Shown: positions 16,729-25,647, counted from the stretch's first letter. The stretch: DNA of 64,000 nucleotides from Dyella psychrodurans (GCF_003363265.1 NZ_QRBF01000003.1:124001-188000), one strand, 5' to 3'. Made by a program: numbers and translations. Notes: generated from the sequence alone by a model not told the origin.

Positions 16729-17955
16729 GTGGACTTCGCCCCTTCCGAACGCACCCAGGCCCTGGCCGAACGCCTCACCCGATTCATGCGCGAAGAGATC
16801 GCGCCGGCCGAAGCGCTTTACGTCGCCGAGTTGAGCGGCAGCCCCGATCACCGCGTCTGGCGGCAGCCGGCGATCATGGAAACGCTGAAAGCCAAGGCGC
16901 GCGAAGCCCGTTTGTGGAACCTGTTTCTTCCCGACGCCGAATACGGCCCGGGACTGAGTAATGCGGACTACGCACCGTTGGCTGAAATCATGGGGCACTC
17001 GTTCATAGCCCCTGAAGTGTTCAACTGCAGCGCACCCGACACCGGCAACATGGAAGTGCTGCATCGCTACGGCACGGACGAGCAGCGCGAGCGCTGGCTG
17101 AAGCCGCTCCTGGCCGGCGACATCCGTTCGGCGTTTTGCATGACCGAACCCGATGTCGCATCCTCCGACGCCACCAATATGCGCGCCACCGCGCGGATCG
17201 ATGGCGATCATGTCGTGTTGAACGGACGCAAATGGTGGACGACCGGCGCAGGCCATCCGCATTGCCGTTTCGTCATCTTCATGGGTTTGAGCAATCCCGA
17301 AGCGGAACCGCACAAACGGCATGCGATGGTGATCTGTCCGCTCGATACACCCGGTGTGAAGATCGAACGCATGTTGCCGGTGTTTCATCACTACGACGAA
17401 CCCTCCGGTCATGGCGAACTGAGCTTTACCGATGTCCGCGTGCCGGTCGGCAATGTGATACTCGGGCCGGGACGCGGCTTCGAGATTGCACAGGGAAGAC
17501 TCGGGCCGGGACGCATTCATCACTGCATGCGCGCGATCGGCGCAGCGGAGCGCGCGTTGTCCCTGTTGTGTAAGCGCGCCAGATCGCGCAAGGCGTTCGG
17601 AAAGCATCTCGCGGAGCTGGGCGGCAATCCCGATATCGTGGCGAACCTGCGGATGGCCATCGACCAGGCGCGCCTGCTCACGCTGAAGACGGCGTGGACG
17701 CTCGACACGCAAGGCACCAAGGCCGCGCTGGGCCTTATTTCGCAGATCAAGGTGGTGGTACCCGCCGTCGCGCAACAGGCGGCCGATGCGGCGATCCAGA
17801 TTCACGGTGGCGCCGGCCTTTCCGATGACTTCCCTCTCACACAGTTGTTTGCGTATGCCCGCGTGCTGCGCCTGGCCGATGGTCCGGACGAAGTACATCG
17901 CAGCGTGATCGCCAAGCTCGAAGCAAAGGCGCAGGCCCACATGGAGTCGCTTTGA
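16729..17955 (+). CDS. acyl-CoA dehydrogenase of the ACAD10/ACAD11 type
   Basis: 408 residues from GTG with CAGGAG ten bases before. FAD-dependent acyl-CoA dehydrogenase fold. Stretches typical of the ACAD10/11 clade rather than fatty-acid chain-length enzymes: NCSAPDTGNMEVLHRYGT near 102-120, FCMTEPDVASSDATNM near 136-152, GRGFEIAQGRLGPGRIHHCMR near 247-267, and RVLRLADGPDEVH near 380. In animals this domain is fused to a kinase and converts 4-phosphorylated acyl-CoA during 4-hydroxy-acid breakdown; LvaC plays that part in Pseudomonas. Here the kinase is the next gene, overlapping by one base. Confidence 0.88.
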   Translation: MDFAPSERTQALAERLTRFMREEIAPAEALYVAELSGSPDHRVWRQPAIMETLKAKAREARLWNLFLPDAEYGPGLSNADYAPLAEIMGHSFIAPEVFNCSAPDTGNMEVLHRYGTDEQRERWLKPLLAGDIRSAFCMTEPDVASSDATNMRATARIDGDHVVLNGRKWWTTGAGHPHCRFVIFMGLSNPEAEPHKRHAMVICPLDTPGVKIERMLPVFHHYDEPSGHGELSFTDVRVPVGNVILGPGRGFEIAQGRLGPGRIHHCMRAIGAAERALSLLCKRARSRKAFGKHLAELGGNPDIVANLRMAIDQARLLTLKTAWTLDTQGTKAALGLISQIKVVVPAVAQQAADAAIQIHGGAGLSDDFPLTQLFAYARVLRLADGPDEVHRSVIAKLEAKAQAHMESL

Positions 17956-19025
17956 TGAGCAGCACGCTGGATCAGGCGCGCGCCCTGCGCGAGGAAGATG
18001 CCTTCGACGTTGCGCGAGTCGACGACTATCTCAAGCAACACATCGAAGGACTGCAAGGCACGCCGACAGTTGCGCAATTTCCGGGCGGCGCCTCCAATCT
18101 CACGTATCTGTTGACGTACACGAATCGCGAACTGGTCTTGCGCCGCCCACCCATCGGCGCCAAGGCGAAATCCGCGCACGACATGTTGCGCGAGGCGCAC
18201 GTCATGGCGGCACTGAAGCCGCACTATCCGTACGTGCCATTCATCCTCGCCATCTGCGACGACGAATCCGTCATCGGCCAGCATTTCTATGTGATGGAAC
18301 GACTGCGCGGCGCCATCCTTCGCCGCGATATTCCACAGCAACTCGGCCTGGACGCCGATGGCGTGCGCACGCTATGCCATGGCTTCATCGATCGTCTCGT
18401 CGAATTGCACAAGATCGATGCATCCGGAACTGAACTGCACGGCATTGGCAAAGGTGAGGGCTACATCGCGCGCCAGGTTTCCGGCTGGAGCGACCGTTGG
18501 CGCCAGGCCGTCACCGACGGCACCGACGCATGCGAAGACGTGCTTGCATGGCTGGCCGGAAAGCAACCCGCCCGCGACAACGCCACCTGCATCATCCATA
18601 ACGATTACCGCTACGATAACGTGGTGCTCGATCCGGAGCAGCCGCTGCGCATCATCGGCGTGCTCGACTGGGAGATGGCCACGATAGGCGATCCGCTGAT
18701 GGATCTCGGCGGCTCGCTCGCGTATTGGGTGCAGGCCGATGACGATGCCGTCTTCCAGTCGTTTCGCCGCCAACCCTCCAACGCACCCGGCATGCTCACG
18801 CGCCACGAAGTGATCGATTACTACGGCAGCCGTACCGGCATGAGCGTGGGCAACTTCGATTTCTACGAGGTGTTCGGCCTGTTCCGGCTGATGGTGATCA
18901 TCCAGCAGATCTACCGCCGCTTTGTGCTGGGCCAAACCACGAACCCGCAATTTGCCGGTTTTGGCGACGCTGCCCGCTATATGGGCGCACGCTGCCGCCG
19001 CATCATCGCGCGCTCGGCACTGTGA
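17955..19025 (+). CDS. APH-fold phosphotransferase, probable 4-hydroxyacyl-CoA kinase
   Basis: 356 residues; ATG overlaps the previous stop (TGATG). Aminoglycoside-phosphotransferase/choline-kinase fold: N-lobe FPGGASNLTYLLTY and LVLRRPP, then Brenner motif HNDYRYDNVVLD near 214-225 and DWEMATIGDPLMDLG near 238-252 with catalytic and metal Asp. Closest in style to the N-terminal kinase domain of ACAD11 and to LvaA. Role inferred: phosphorylates the 4-hydroxy group so that the dehydrogenase partner can move oxygen to C3. Antibiotic resistance is unlikely given the operon. Confidence 0.82.
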   Translation: MSSTLDQARALREEDAFDVARVDDYLKQHIEGLQGTPTVAQFPGGASNLTYLLTYTNRELVLRRPPIGAKAKSAHDMLREAHVMAALKPHYPYVPFILAICDDESVIGQHFYVMERLRGAILRRDIPQQLGLDADGVRTLCHGFIDRLVELHKIDASGTELHGIGKGEGYIARQVSGWSDRWRQAVTDGTDACEDVLAWLAGKQPARDNATCIIHNDYRYDNVVLDPEQPLRIIGVLDWEMATIGDPLMDLGGSLAYWVQADDDAVFQSFRRQPSNAPGMLTRHEVIDYYGSRTGMSVGNFDFYEVFGLFRLMVIIQQIYRRFVLGQTTNPQFAGFGDAARYMGARCRRIIARSAL

Positions 19026-19717
19026 CCGTGCGCAGCGTGCTTCTGATTCGTCATGGACAGGCCAGCTTTCGCGCGGCGGATTACGACCGTCTTTCGGAGC
19101 TGGGTGAAGAGCAGTCGCGGCGGCTCGGCACGTGGCTGGCAGCGACAAGCCCCACGCCGGACCTCGTCGCCGTGGGACCGCGACAACGTCACTTGCGCAC
19201 GGCCGAGTTATGCCTGCAGACCGCAGGCATCGATCGTCCGCTGTTGCATCTGGACGGATTGGACGAAGTCGACCACGAAGAGTTGCTCGCGCGGCTCCGT
19301 CCCGACCTGGCCGCGCCGGATGCCTTGCGCACTGAACTGAAGCAATCGCCGGATCCGTATCGCGCCTTCCAGCAATTGTTTTCCGCCGCCATCGCACGAT
19401 GGATCGCCGGCGCACACGACAACGACTACACGCTCACCTGGTCACAATTCCGCGATCGCGCAATGGCGACATTGAAGGTGCTTGCGGATCAAGATGCAAA
19501 AACGATCTGGGCCTTCACCTCGGGCGGCCCGATTGCCGTGCTGACCAATGCGGTGATCGAGGCACCCGTCGAGCAGACCTTCAAGCTCAGCTGGCCACTG
19601 GTCAACACCAGCCTCACTCGACTGCGCATGGGCAAGCACGCTCCATCGCTGATCACCTACAACACCTGGCCACATCTGGAACGGATCGAAGACCGACATC
19701 TGATCACCCATCGCTAA
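19022..19717 (+). CDS. histidine phosphatase family protein
   Basis: 231 residues, GTG start overlapping the preceding stop (GTGA). Phosphoglycerate-mutase fold with the catalytic RHGQ at residues 10-13 and a second conserved region around FTSGGPIAVL near 162. Not a glycolytic mutase: gpmA is elsewhere in the window and the sequence is SixA/CobC-like. In this operon it may remove phosphate from a pathway intermediate; that is inference from position. Confidence 0.82.
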   Translation: MTVRSVLLIRHGQASFRAADYDRLSELGEEQSRRLGTWLAATSPTPDLVAVGPRQRHLRTAELCLQTAGIDRPLLHLDGLDEVDHEELLARLRPDLAAPDALRTELKQSPDPYRAFQQLFSAAIARWIAGAHDNDYTLTWSQFRDRAMATLKVLADQDAKTIWAFTSGGPIAVLTNAVIEAPVEQTFKLSWPLVNTSLTRLRMGKHAPSLITYNTWPHLERIEDRHLITHR

Positions 19718-19749
19718 ACGGCACGCCACCTTCAACGGATACACGCATC

Positions 19750-20520
19750 ATGACCACACCACCGAGCTTCGATCTTTCAGGAAAGATAGCCATCGTCACG
19801 GGCGCCAGCCGCGGCATCGGCGCGGACATCGCCAAGCTGCTGGCCGCCCAAGGCGCGCACACGATCGTGTCGAGTCGCAAACAAGCCGATTGCCAGACTG
19901 TCGTCGACGAGATCGTTGCCGCCGGCGGTTCGGCCGAGGCCATCGCCTGCCACATCGGCGAACTCGAACAGATCGAAGCCTTGTTCGCGCACGTCGCGCA
20001 GAAACACGGCCGGCTCGACATTCTCGTCAACAATGCCGCCACCAATCCCTTTTTCGGCCACATTCTGGATACCGAGCCGTCGGTGTTCCAGAAGACCGTG
20101 GACGTGAACATTCGCGGCTATTTCTACATGTCCACGCATGGCGCGCGGCTGATGGCGAAGAACGGCGGCGGCTCCATCATTAACGTGGCATCGGTGAATG
20201 GCGTGGTTCCCGGCTTTCAGCAAGGCATCTACTCGATCACCAAGGCCGCGGTCATTTCGATGACCAAGGCCTTTGCGGTGGAGTGCGCCGAATCGGGCGT
20301 GCGTTGCAACGCGTTGCTGCCGGGCCTTACCGACACCAAGTTCGCCTCGGTGCTGGTCAATACGCCGGCCATTCTCAAACAGGCGCTGGCGCACGTGCCG
20401 ATGCGCCGCGTCGCTCAACCGTCGGAAATGGCGGGCGCGGTTCTTTATCTCGCTTCCGATGCAGCGTCGTACACCACAGGTGCGGTGCTGAATGTCGACG
20501 GCGGCTACCTTTGCATTTGA
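19750..20520 (+). CDS. short-chain dehydrogenase/reductase
   Basis: 256 residues. Rossmann nucleotide motif TGASRGIG near 17-24, NNAA near 96, catalytic S-Y-K (VASVNG, YSITK near 161-165), and the C-terminal GAVLNVDGGY. Three-hydroxyacyl-CoA dehydrogenase or ketoacyl reductase activity would fit the operon. Upstream the frame stays open but the ATG at 19750 matches the family N-terminus. Followed by a second SDR after 15 bases. Confidence 0.88.
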   Translation: MTTPPSFDLSGKIAIVTGASRGIGADIAKLLAAQGAHTIVSSRKQADCQTVVDEIVAAGGSAEAIACHIGELEQIEALFAHVAQKHGRLDILVNNAATNPFFGHILDTEPSVFQKTVDVNIRGYFYMSTHGARLMAKNGGGSIINVASVNGVVPGFQQGIYSITKAAVISMTKAFAVECAESGVRCNALLPGLTDTKFASVLVNTPAILKQALAHVPMRRVAQPSEMAGAVLYLASDAASYTTGAVLNVDGGYLCI

Positions 20521-20535
20521 GAACCGGGATTACAC

Positions 20536-21324
20536 ATGACTGATACCTCCACACAGCGCGTTGCCGGCAAGTGCGCCTTCATTACCGGCGCGGCAGGCGG
20601 ACTCGGTGCCGCAACCGCACGCATGCTTGCGCGACACGGCGCCAAAGTGTTCATCACGGATATCGATGAAACCGCCGTAAAGACGGTGGCATCCGACATC
20701 AATCGCGAAACCGGCGCTGACGTGGCGTGGGCTTCAAAACAGGATGTTCGCGATGAGACGGCCTGGCAACGCTTGCTTGATGAAGCAGCCGACGTCATGG
20801 GCGGTCTGTCGGTGCTCGTCAACAACGCGGGCATCGGGTCGCTGGGCGGCGTCGAGCGCATCGAGCTCAAGGAATGGCGGCGCGTGATGGAAGTAAACGT
20901 GGAGAGCATCATGCTCGGCTGCAAGCACGCATTGCCGCATTTGCGTAAGCAGCAGCCCGCATCCATCGTGAACATCTCCTCGCTGGCTGCATTCAAAGTA
21001 GATCCGGATTACACCGCATACAACACGTCCAAGGCCGCCGTCGCGATGTTGACCAAGTCGGTGGCCGTGGATTGCGCTCGCCAGAAGATCGACGTGCGTT
21101 GCAACTCGATCCACCCGGCATTTATCCGCACGGGTATCGTGGCACCGTTCTTCGCCTCGCTGGGCGAGGAAGAAGCGACGCGCAAACTCACGCGAGGCAT
21201 CCCGATGCGACGTCTTGGCGAACCGGACGACGTGGCCTATGCAGTGCTCTATCTTGCCTCCGACGAAAGCCGCTATGTGACCGCTGCCGAGCTCGTGATC
21301 GACGGCGGCGCCTGCGCCGTGTAA
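20536..21324 (+). CDS. short-chain dehydrogenase/reductase
   Basis: 262 residues. ITGAAGGLG near 16-24, NNAGIGSLGG near 95, active Ser in NISSLAAF, YNTSKAAV near 162-169 with catalytic Tyr/Lys. Resembles 3-alpha/7-alpha-hydroxysteroid or 3-hydroxyacyl dehydrogenases, with LvaD-like function possible. It is the fifth gene of the operon and does not share high identity with the preceding SDR, so the two probably act on different intermediates. Confidence 0.87.
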   Translation: MTDTSTQRVAGKCAFITGAAGGLGAATARMLARHGAKVFITDIDETAVKTVASDINRETGADVAWASKQDVRDETAWQRLLDEAADVMGGLSVLVNNAGIGSLGGVERIELKEWRRVMEVNVESIMLGCKHALPHLRKQQPASIVNISSLAAFKVDPDYTAYNTSKAAVAMLTKSVAVDCARQKIDVRCNSIHPAFIRTGIVAPFFASLGEEEATRKLTRGIPMRRLGEPDDVAYAVLYLASDESRYVTAAELVIDGGACAV

Positions 21325-21348
21325 TGACTCTCTCCAAAGGTGTACGTC

Positions 21349-22365
21349 ATGTCCCTGATCAATCGCCAATTGCGCCTGAAAACCCGTCCCGAAGGCCTGG
21401 TCAAGCGCGAAGATTTCGAGCTGCATCAGCAGCCCGTTCCCGAACTCAAGGACGGCGAATGTCTGGTGCGCGTGCTGTACCTGTCGATGGACCCCACCAA
21501 CCGCGTGTGGATGAGCGACATCCCGCAGTACATGCCTCCGGTGGCGATCGGCGAAGTGATGCGTGCGCTGGGCGTGGCGCGCGTGGTCGCATCCAAGTCC
21601 TCGTACTACGCCGAAGGCGATCTCGTGCAGGGGTTGGTCGGCTGGCAAGACTACGCCGTCATCGACGACCGACGCCGCAAGGACTACGTCAAGCTGCCGT
21701 CACGCGCTCCCGTGCCGCTGCCCACGCTGCTTGGCGCCTGCGGCTTCAGTGGCATTACGGCTTACTACGGCCTTACCGAGATCGCACCCGTGCAACCGGG
21801 CGAAACACTGGTTGTGTCCGCGGCGGCGGGTTCGGTGGGGTCGATTGCCGGTCAGATCGGTAAGCTGCGCGGTGCGCGTGTCGTCGGCATCGCGGGCGGT
21901 GCGGACAAGTGTCGCCATCTTGTCGACGAACTGGGCTTCGACGTGGCCGTCGATTACAAAGCCGACAACTGGAAGCAGGCACTCGCCGACGCCACGCCGG
22001 ACGGCGTGCACGTCAATTTCGAAAACGTGGGCGGACAGGTCATGCGCGCGGTGCTGTCGCGCATGGTCAACGGCGGCCGCGTGGCGCTTTGCGGATTGAT
22101 CGCCAACTACACCACCGGCTCGCGCCCCAGCGACGACTACAGCATCATGATCGTGAAACGCCTGACCGTGCGCGGATTCCTTGCGTTCGACTACCACGAC
22201 ACGCAGAAGGCCGTGCACGATCTGGTCGGATGGGTATCCACCGGAAAGATCAAGGCCGAAGAGACCATCGAAGACGGACTCGAGAATGCGCCGGTCGTGC
22301 TCAACAAACTGTTCGAAGGCGGCAATCGCGGTAAGTTGTTGCTGCGTGTTTCCGACGAAACGTAA
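21349..22365 (+). CDS. NADP-dependent medium-chain oxidoreductase (CurA/PTGR-like)
   Basis: 338 residues from ATG 21349 with AAAGG ribosome site. Zinc-free MDR family of leukotriene B4 dehydrogenase / prostaglandin reductase / CurA: N-terminal INRQLRLKTRPEG, YLSMDPTNRVWM, cofactor motif VSAAAGSVGSIAGQIGK. These reduce alpha,beta-double bonds of enones and enals, including 4-hydroxynonenal-type lipid products, which fits a 4-hydroxyacyl pathway. Last gene of the operon. Confidence 0.88.
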   Translation: MSLINRQLRLKTRPEGLVKREDFELHQQPVPELKDGECLVRVLYLSMDPTNRVWMSDIPQYMPPVAIGEVMRALGVARVVASKSSYYAEGDLVQGLVGWQDYAVIDDRRRKDYVKLPSRAPVPLPTLLGACGFSGITAYYGLTEIAPVQPGETLVVSAAAGSVGSIAGQIGKLRGARVVGIAGGADKCRHLVDELGFDVAVDYKADNWKQALADATPDGVHVNFENVGGQVMRAVLSRMVNGGRVALCGLIANYTTGSRPSDDYSIMIVKRLTVRGFLAFDYHDTQKAVHDLVGWVSTGKIKAEETIEDGLENAPVVLNKLFEGGNRGKLLLRVSDET

Positions 22366-22381
22366 TACTTGGCAATCGCCA

Positions 22382-22407
22382 CGAGGCATCGCCAGTTCGA
22401 TGCCTCG
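22382..22407. terminator. shared hairpin between convergent MDR and tsdA genes
   Basis: Perfect inverted repeat CGAGGCATCG-CCAGTT-CGATGCCTCG (10-bp stem, 6-base loop), extendable by three more pairs past one mismatch. It fills the 53-base gap between the two stops. No T tract. Confidence 0.55.
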
Positions 22408-22418
22408 CGGCGCCATGG

Positions 22419-23348
22419 TTAATCAGTGGGTTGTCCCTGCCCCAACATGCGTCCATTGACTTCGGTGCCGTATAGCGAATCGGGGGTGTCGTGATACGAG
22501 GCACGGGTGGCCTGGATCGAACCCGTGAAGCGCGGATCCTGCGGTCGCTCGTGCGCATCCATGAAGTACGCGACATCCCACGCATCCTGATCAGTCAACG
22601 TGTTGCCGCGACCCAACGGCATGTTGGCCTTGATGAAGCCCGCGGCAAAATTGACCTGCTCCATGCCTGCGCCCCAATTGAACGATTGCGATCCCCACAG
22701 TGGCGGAAACACGGTGCGCCCTGCCGACTGTTGGCCTTGGCCGTTGTCGCCGTGGCATAGCGCGCAATCGCGTTTGAACACCGTCTCGCCACGCGCATAG
22801 TCGGGCGCAAGTGCTGGCTTCGCTAATTTGGGATAGCCGCGACCGGGAAGCGACGCGCCCACCGGTGCGCCTTTCGCCATCCAGTACGCGTAGGTTTCCA
22901 GTGCTACCAGCACGGGATCGCCAAGCGGCGGCGCCTTGCCGTTCATGCTGTAGTTGAAGCAACCCTGCAAGCGCTCGGCAAACGTGTTGACGTGATGATT
23001 CTTGCTGCGATACGCGGGATACATCGGATACGCACCCCACAGCGGCGCTGACTGCGCAAGACGTCCCGCATCGAGATGGCAGTTCTCGCAACTCAACTGA
23101 TTGCCGACGTAAGCCTTCGCATAACGAGCCGGATCGATGAAGATCTGCCGGCCAAGGGCAATCTGCTTGCCGAAATCATCGTTGGGAATGTCCGATTCGG
23201 AAGGTGGAACGAAAGCAGACTGTTTTTTCGAAGTTGACGTTGCAGGTGCAGGATTTTTCGCGACGGGTGCAGCCAGCTGAGGCGTGGCGTGATCGCACGC
23301 TGCCAGCGATAGCGCGGCGCCAAGCAGAATGAAGCGCATGTGTTTCAT
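22419..23348 (-). CDS. tsdA: TsdA-type diheme thiosulfate dehydrogenase
   Basis: 309 residues from ATG 23348 with GGAG eight bases before. Lipoprotein-like signal (LSLAAC, Cys18). Two c-type heme sites CENCH (87-91) and CALCH (195-199). The block NTFAERLQGCFNYSMNGKAPPLGDP contains Cys130 at the position of the TsdA heme-1 axial Cys ligand, diagnostic for thiosulfate dehydrogenase / tetrathionate reductase. Oxidises thiosulfate to tetrathionate in the periplasm. Last gene of a four-gene operon with a TsdB-like diheme cytochrome just upstream (overlap of four bases). Confidence 0.85.
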   Translation of the reverse strand: MKHMRFILLGAALSLAACDHATPQLAAPVAKNPAPATSTSKKQSAFVPPSESDIPNDDFGKQIALGRQIFIDPARYAKAYVGNQLSCENCHLDAGRLAQSAPLWGAYPMYPAYRSKNHHVNTFAERLQGCFNYSMNGKAPPLGDPVLVALETYAYWMAKGAPVGASLPGRGYPKLAKPALAPDYARGETVFKRDCALCHGDNGQGQQSAGRTVFPPLWGSQSFNWGAGMEQVNFAAGFIKANMPLGRGNTLTDQDAWDVAYFMDAHERPQDPRFTGSIQATRASYHDTPDSLYGTEVNGRMLGQGQPTD

Positions 23349-24007
23349 GGCTGCTTCTCCTTCGAGGGTGCCATCGACTGTGCCGCGTACCACGCGCTGA
23401 CTGCCGCGATATCCGCATCGCTCAACCTGGTGGCCACGTTTTGCATCAACTGCAAGGGATCGTTGCGGCGCGCCCCCTGTTGCCAGGCATGCAGCTGGTT
23501 GGACAGATAGACGGCCGATTGCCCGCTCAACGGTGGAAAGTGGTCGCCCACGCCAACACCATCGGGCCCATGGCATTGCTCGCATCCCGGCAACGATTTC
23601 GTCCAGTTCCCGCGCACTGCCAATGCCTGTCCCGTCTGCGCGGCATCGCCGGAAGGTGCAGGCGACAGCGTCCATGCGGGCGCGGGAAGCTTGCTGTAGT
23701 ACGTAGCCACTGCATCGCGCTCGGCGTCGCTCAAGCCATTCGCGACGGGCTGCATGGTGGCGTTGACGCGTGTGCCGCCGGCGAAATCATCCAGCTGTTT
23801 GCGCAAGTAGGCTTGCGACAATCCAGCCAGGCGCGGAAACCCCGCGGCGGCCTGTCCGGCGCCATCCGCGCCATGACAGGCCAGGCAGGGTGCCACGCCG
23901 TGGCCGTTGCCTTGTTGCGCGATCGTCGCACCGTTGGGCGCATCGGCCAGCGCGTGCGATCCCCACAGCGTGAGAAGAACCATCAGCGTGGCGCGCAAGG
24001 TATTCAT
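23345..24007 (-). CDS. diheme cytochrome c (cytochrome c4 / TsdB-like)
   Basis: 220 residues. Signal peptide (about residues 1-21, LWGSHALADA). Two tandem cytochrome c domains with CLACH (41-45) and CEQCH (142-146), each followed by conserved FPxLxGQ/LxxYLxxQL segments. Likely electron acceptor for TsdA, passing electrons to a terminal oxidase. Start and stop overlap both neighbours (ATGA), implying translational coupling. Confidence 0.85.
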   Translation of the reverse strand: MNTLRATLMVLLTLWGSHALADAPNGATIAQQGNGHGVAPCLACHGADGAGQAAAGFPRLAGLSQAYLRKQLDDFAGGTRVNATMQPVANGLSDAERDAVATYYSKLPAPAWTLSPAPSGDAAQTGQALAVRGNWTKSLPGCEQCHGPDGVGVGDHFPPLSGQSAVYLSNQLHAWQQGARRNDPLQLMQNVATRLSDADIAAVSAWYAAQSMAPSKEKQP

Positions 24008-24954
24008 GGTGTCGCCGGCTGGAAGCCGTACTTGCGATAAATGGCTTGCGCATCGGATGACGCCATGAACGCGAGAAAATCCTTGGCGGCCTGCACGTGC
24101 GGCGCAGCTTTCAGGCGCGCCGCCGTGTATGTCGCGGTAACGTTCTGGTCAGCCGGTATCACGATGGTTTCCACTGGCCGATGCAGGATCTGCTGCTGGA
24201 AATAGGCTTCGGTGGACCACACCGGCGCCGCATCCGATTCGCCCTGCAACACGCGCAACGGCGATTCGCGATGATGGATGGTCGTCAAATAAGTGCTGCC
24301 ATCTTTCACCTTGGTATCCATCACGGCCTGATCGAGCGCATCGCCACCGGCTTTGCGATAGCTGGCTTCGATCTGCTTGGCGATGCCTTCCCACTTCGGA
24401 TTGGGCATGCTCACGCGCACATCGGAGCGACCGAGATCTTTGAGGCCCTGGACGTGCTTGGGATTGCCCTTGGCCACCATGATCGCCAAAGGATTGCGCG
24501 CGTAGTCCACCGTATCGGCAAACCAGTCGTGCTCTTTCTGCAGATCGGCCATTGAACCCTTGCCGTTGGTGAAGATGTCCGGTTTGAGCGCAATGCGCAG
24601 ATTGCCCATCACCAGCGAACCGGTTTCGATCTGCTTGGCGAGAATGCCCGGCGGCAGCGTTTCCACGTAAACACGCTGATACTGCGGATAGCGTTGCTTG
24701 AACGCCTCGACCAGATCGTGCACCACCATGAACTGGTTGCCGGCGAAGAACACCGTGAGTTGCGGATCGACGATATCGCCGTGCAGATCGGCGATGGCGT
24801 CGAACGGCGGCATCGCGAACGACACGCCACCGGTCGGCGGTGGATTCCACGGCGGCAGGTAATCGTTTTGACCCGCGCTGGCGCTGCCGCACAAGGCGAC
24901 GAGCAAGCTCGCCAGCAACGCGCGTTGCCAAGGGCCGTTCAAACGTGACGACAT
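24004..24954 (-). CDS. periplasmic solute-binding protein, orphan
   Basis: 316 residues with a signal peptide (SLLVALCGSASA, cleavage about residue 28). Type II periplasmic binding fold resembling molybdate/tungstate ModA-like proteins (SBP_bac_11): FFAGNQFMVVHDLVEAFKQRYP, RNPLAIMVAKGNPKHV. No ABC permease or ATPase is adjacent. It lies inside the thiosulfate operon, so an oxyanion ligand such as a sulfur oxyanion is inferred but not shown. Confidence 0.75.
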   Translation of the reverse strand: MSSRLNGPWQRALLASLLVALCGSASAGQNDYLPPWNPPPTGGVSFAMPPFDAIADLHGDIVDPQLTVFFAGNQFMVVHDLVEAFKQRYPQYQRVYVETLPPGILAKQIETGSLVMGNLRIALKPDIFTNGKGSMADLQKEHDWFADTVDYARNPLAIMVAKGNPKHVQGLKDLGRSDVRVSMPNPKWEGIAKQIEASYRKAGGDALDQAVMDTKVKDGSTYLTTIHHRESPLRVLQGESDAAPVWSTEAYFQQQILHRPVETIVIPADQNVTATYTAARLKAAPHVQAAKDFLAFMASSDAQAIYRKYGFQPATP

Positions 24955-24969
24955 GGTCGGCTCCCTTTC

Positions 24970-25509
24970 TTACAGCGGCAGCAGGGCGTAACCCTTCTGC
25001 TCCAGTTCGGAGATCGTGGTCAACGCGGAAAGACTCAGCGTCACATCCTTGGACGCCCATTCGTTGGGATAGTGATGCTCGGCCATCGCCTGACCGCAGA
25101 CGGCCACATCGACACCCGCCTTGCGCAGTTGCGCGATGGCTGCGAGGTTGGGGTTGGCGGTGCCGAACTGCGCCTTGTAGTGCTCGTCGTCCAGCACCAG
25201 GCTGGTAGCGGCACCGTAGGCCACCGCGACGAACTTCAGATGATCGAGCGGCACGCCCGATGCCACGTATAGATTGACCGTGCGCGCCACGCGCTCGAGG
25301 CCGGGATTGATCTGATCGGGCTTGTCGCTACCCTTGGTCAGCGAGAACACCACCTTGTACGTCGCGGCCGGATCGGGCTGATAGGCCGCCTTGGGCAGTG
25401 GATGATAGGCGCCTGCAGCCGTGATGACGGCAGGGGCGCTCTGGGCCAGGACGGCAGCGCAGCCAAACAGGCCGGCGACGCAGGACAGCAACAGAATCGA
25501 ACGTTTCAT
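24970..25509 (-). CDS. periplasmic DsrE-family protein
   Basis: 179 residues with a signal peptide (about 1-22). DsrE/DsrF-like alpha/beta fold; a single Cys138 in VAVCGQAM occupies the family position for persulfide relay. First gene of the operon DsrE, SBP, cytochrome c, TsdA. A sulfur carrier or binding role in the periplasm is inferred from family and neighbours. Confidence 0.8.
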   Translation of the reverse strand: MKRSILLLSCVAGLFGCAAVLAQSAPAVITAAGAYHPLPKAAYQPDPAATYKVVFSLTKGSDKPDQINPGLERVARTVNLYVASGVPLDHLKFVAVAYGAATSLVLDDEHYKAQFGTANPNLAAIAQLRKAGVDVAVCGQAMAEHHYPNEWASKDVTLSLSALTTISELEQKGYALLPL

Positions 25510-25591
25510 GCTTCTACCTCGCTAGGCAACGCGCGGGTTGCGACCTTGGCAAGGCTACCCCGCTGGCGGCGATCAGGCTACTTCACGTTGC

Positions 25592-25618
25592 CCTTATGGC
25601 GGATAAGGTCGTCTTATC
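25592..25618. promoter_or_regulatory. overlapping palindromes in the DsrE / ubiE divergent region
   Basis: CCTTAT-N5-ATAAGG (25592-25608) overlaps GATAAG-N5-CTTATC (25602-25618), giving three half-sites at 10-11-base phasing. It lies 30-56 bases before the ubiE ATG and about 85-110 bases before the dsrE-like start. Confidence 0.4.
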
Positions 25619-25647
25619 GGCACCCGCCATCGGGTACCATTCCGCTC

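Noticed and set aside
17955-19025. Aminoglycoside resistance gene
   Set aside because: APH fold is shared by many small-molecule kinases; the coupling to an ACAD10/11-like gene and ACAD11-like N-lobe points to acyl-CoA metabolism.
19022-19717. Second glycolytic phosphoglycerate mutase
   Set aside because: Only the RHG phosphatase core is shared; the true GpmA with its full motifs is at 55310-56053.
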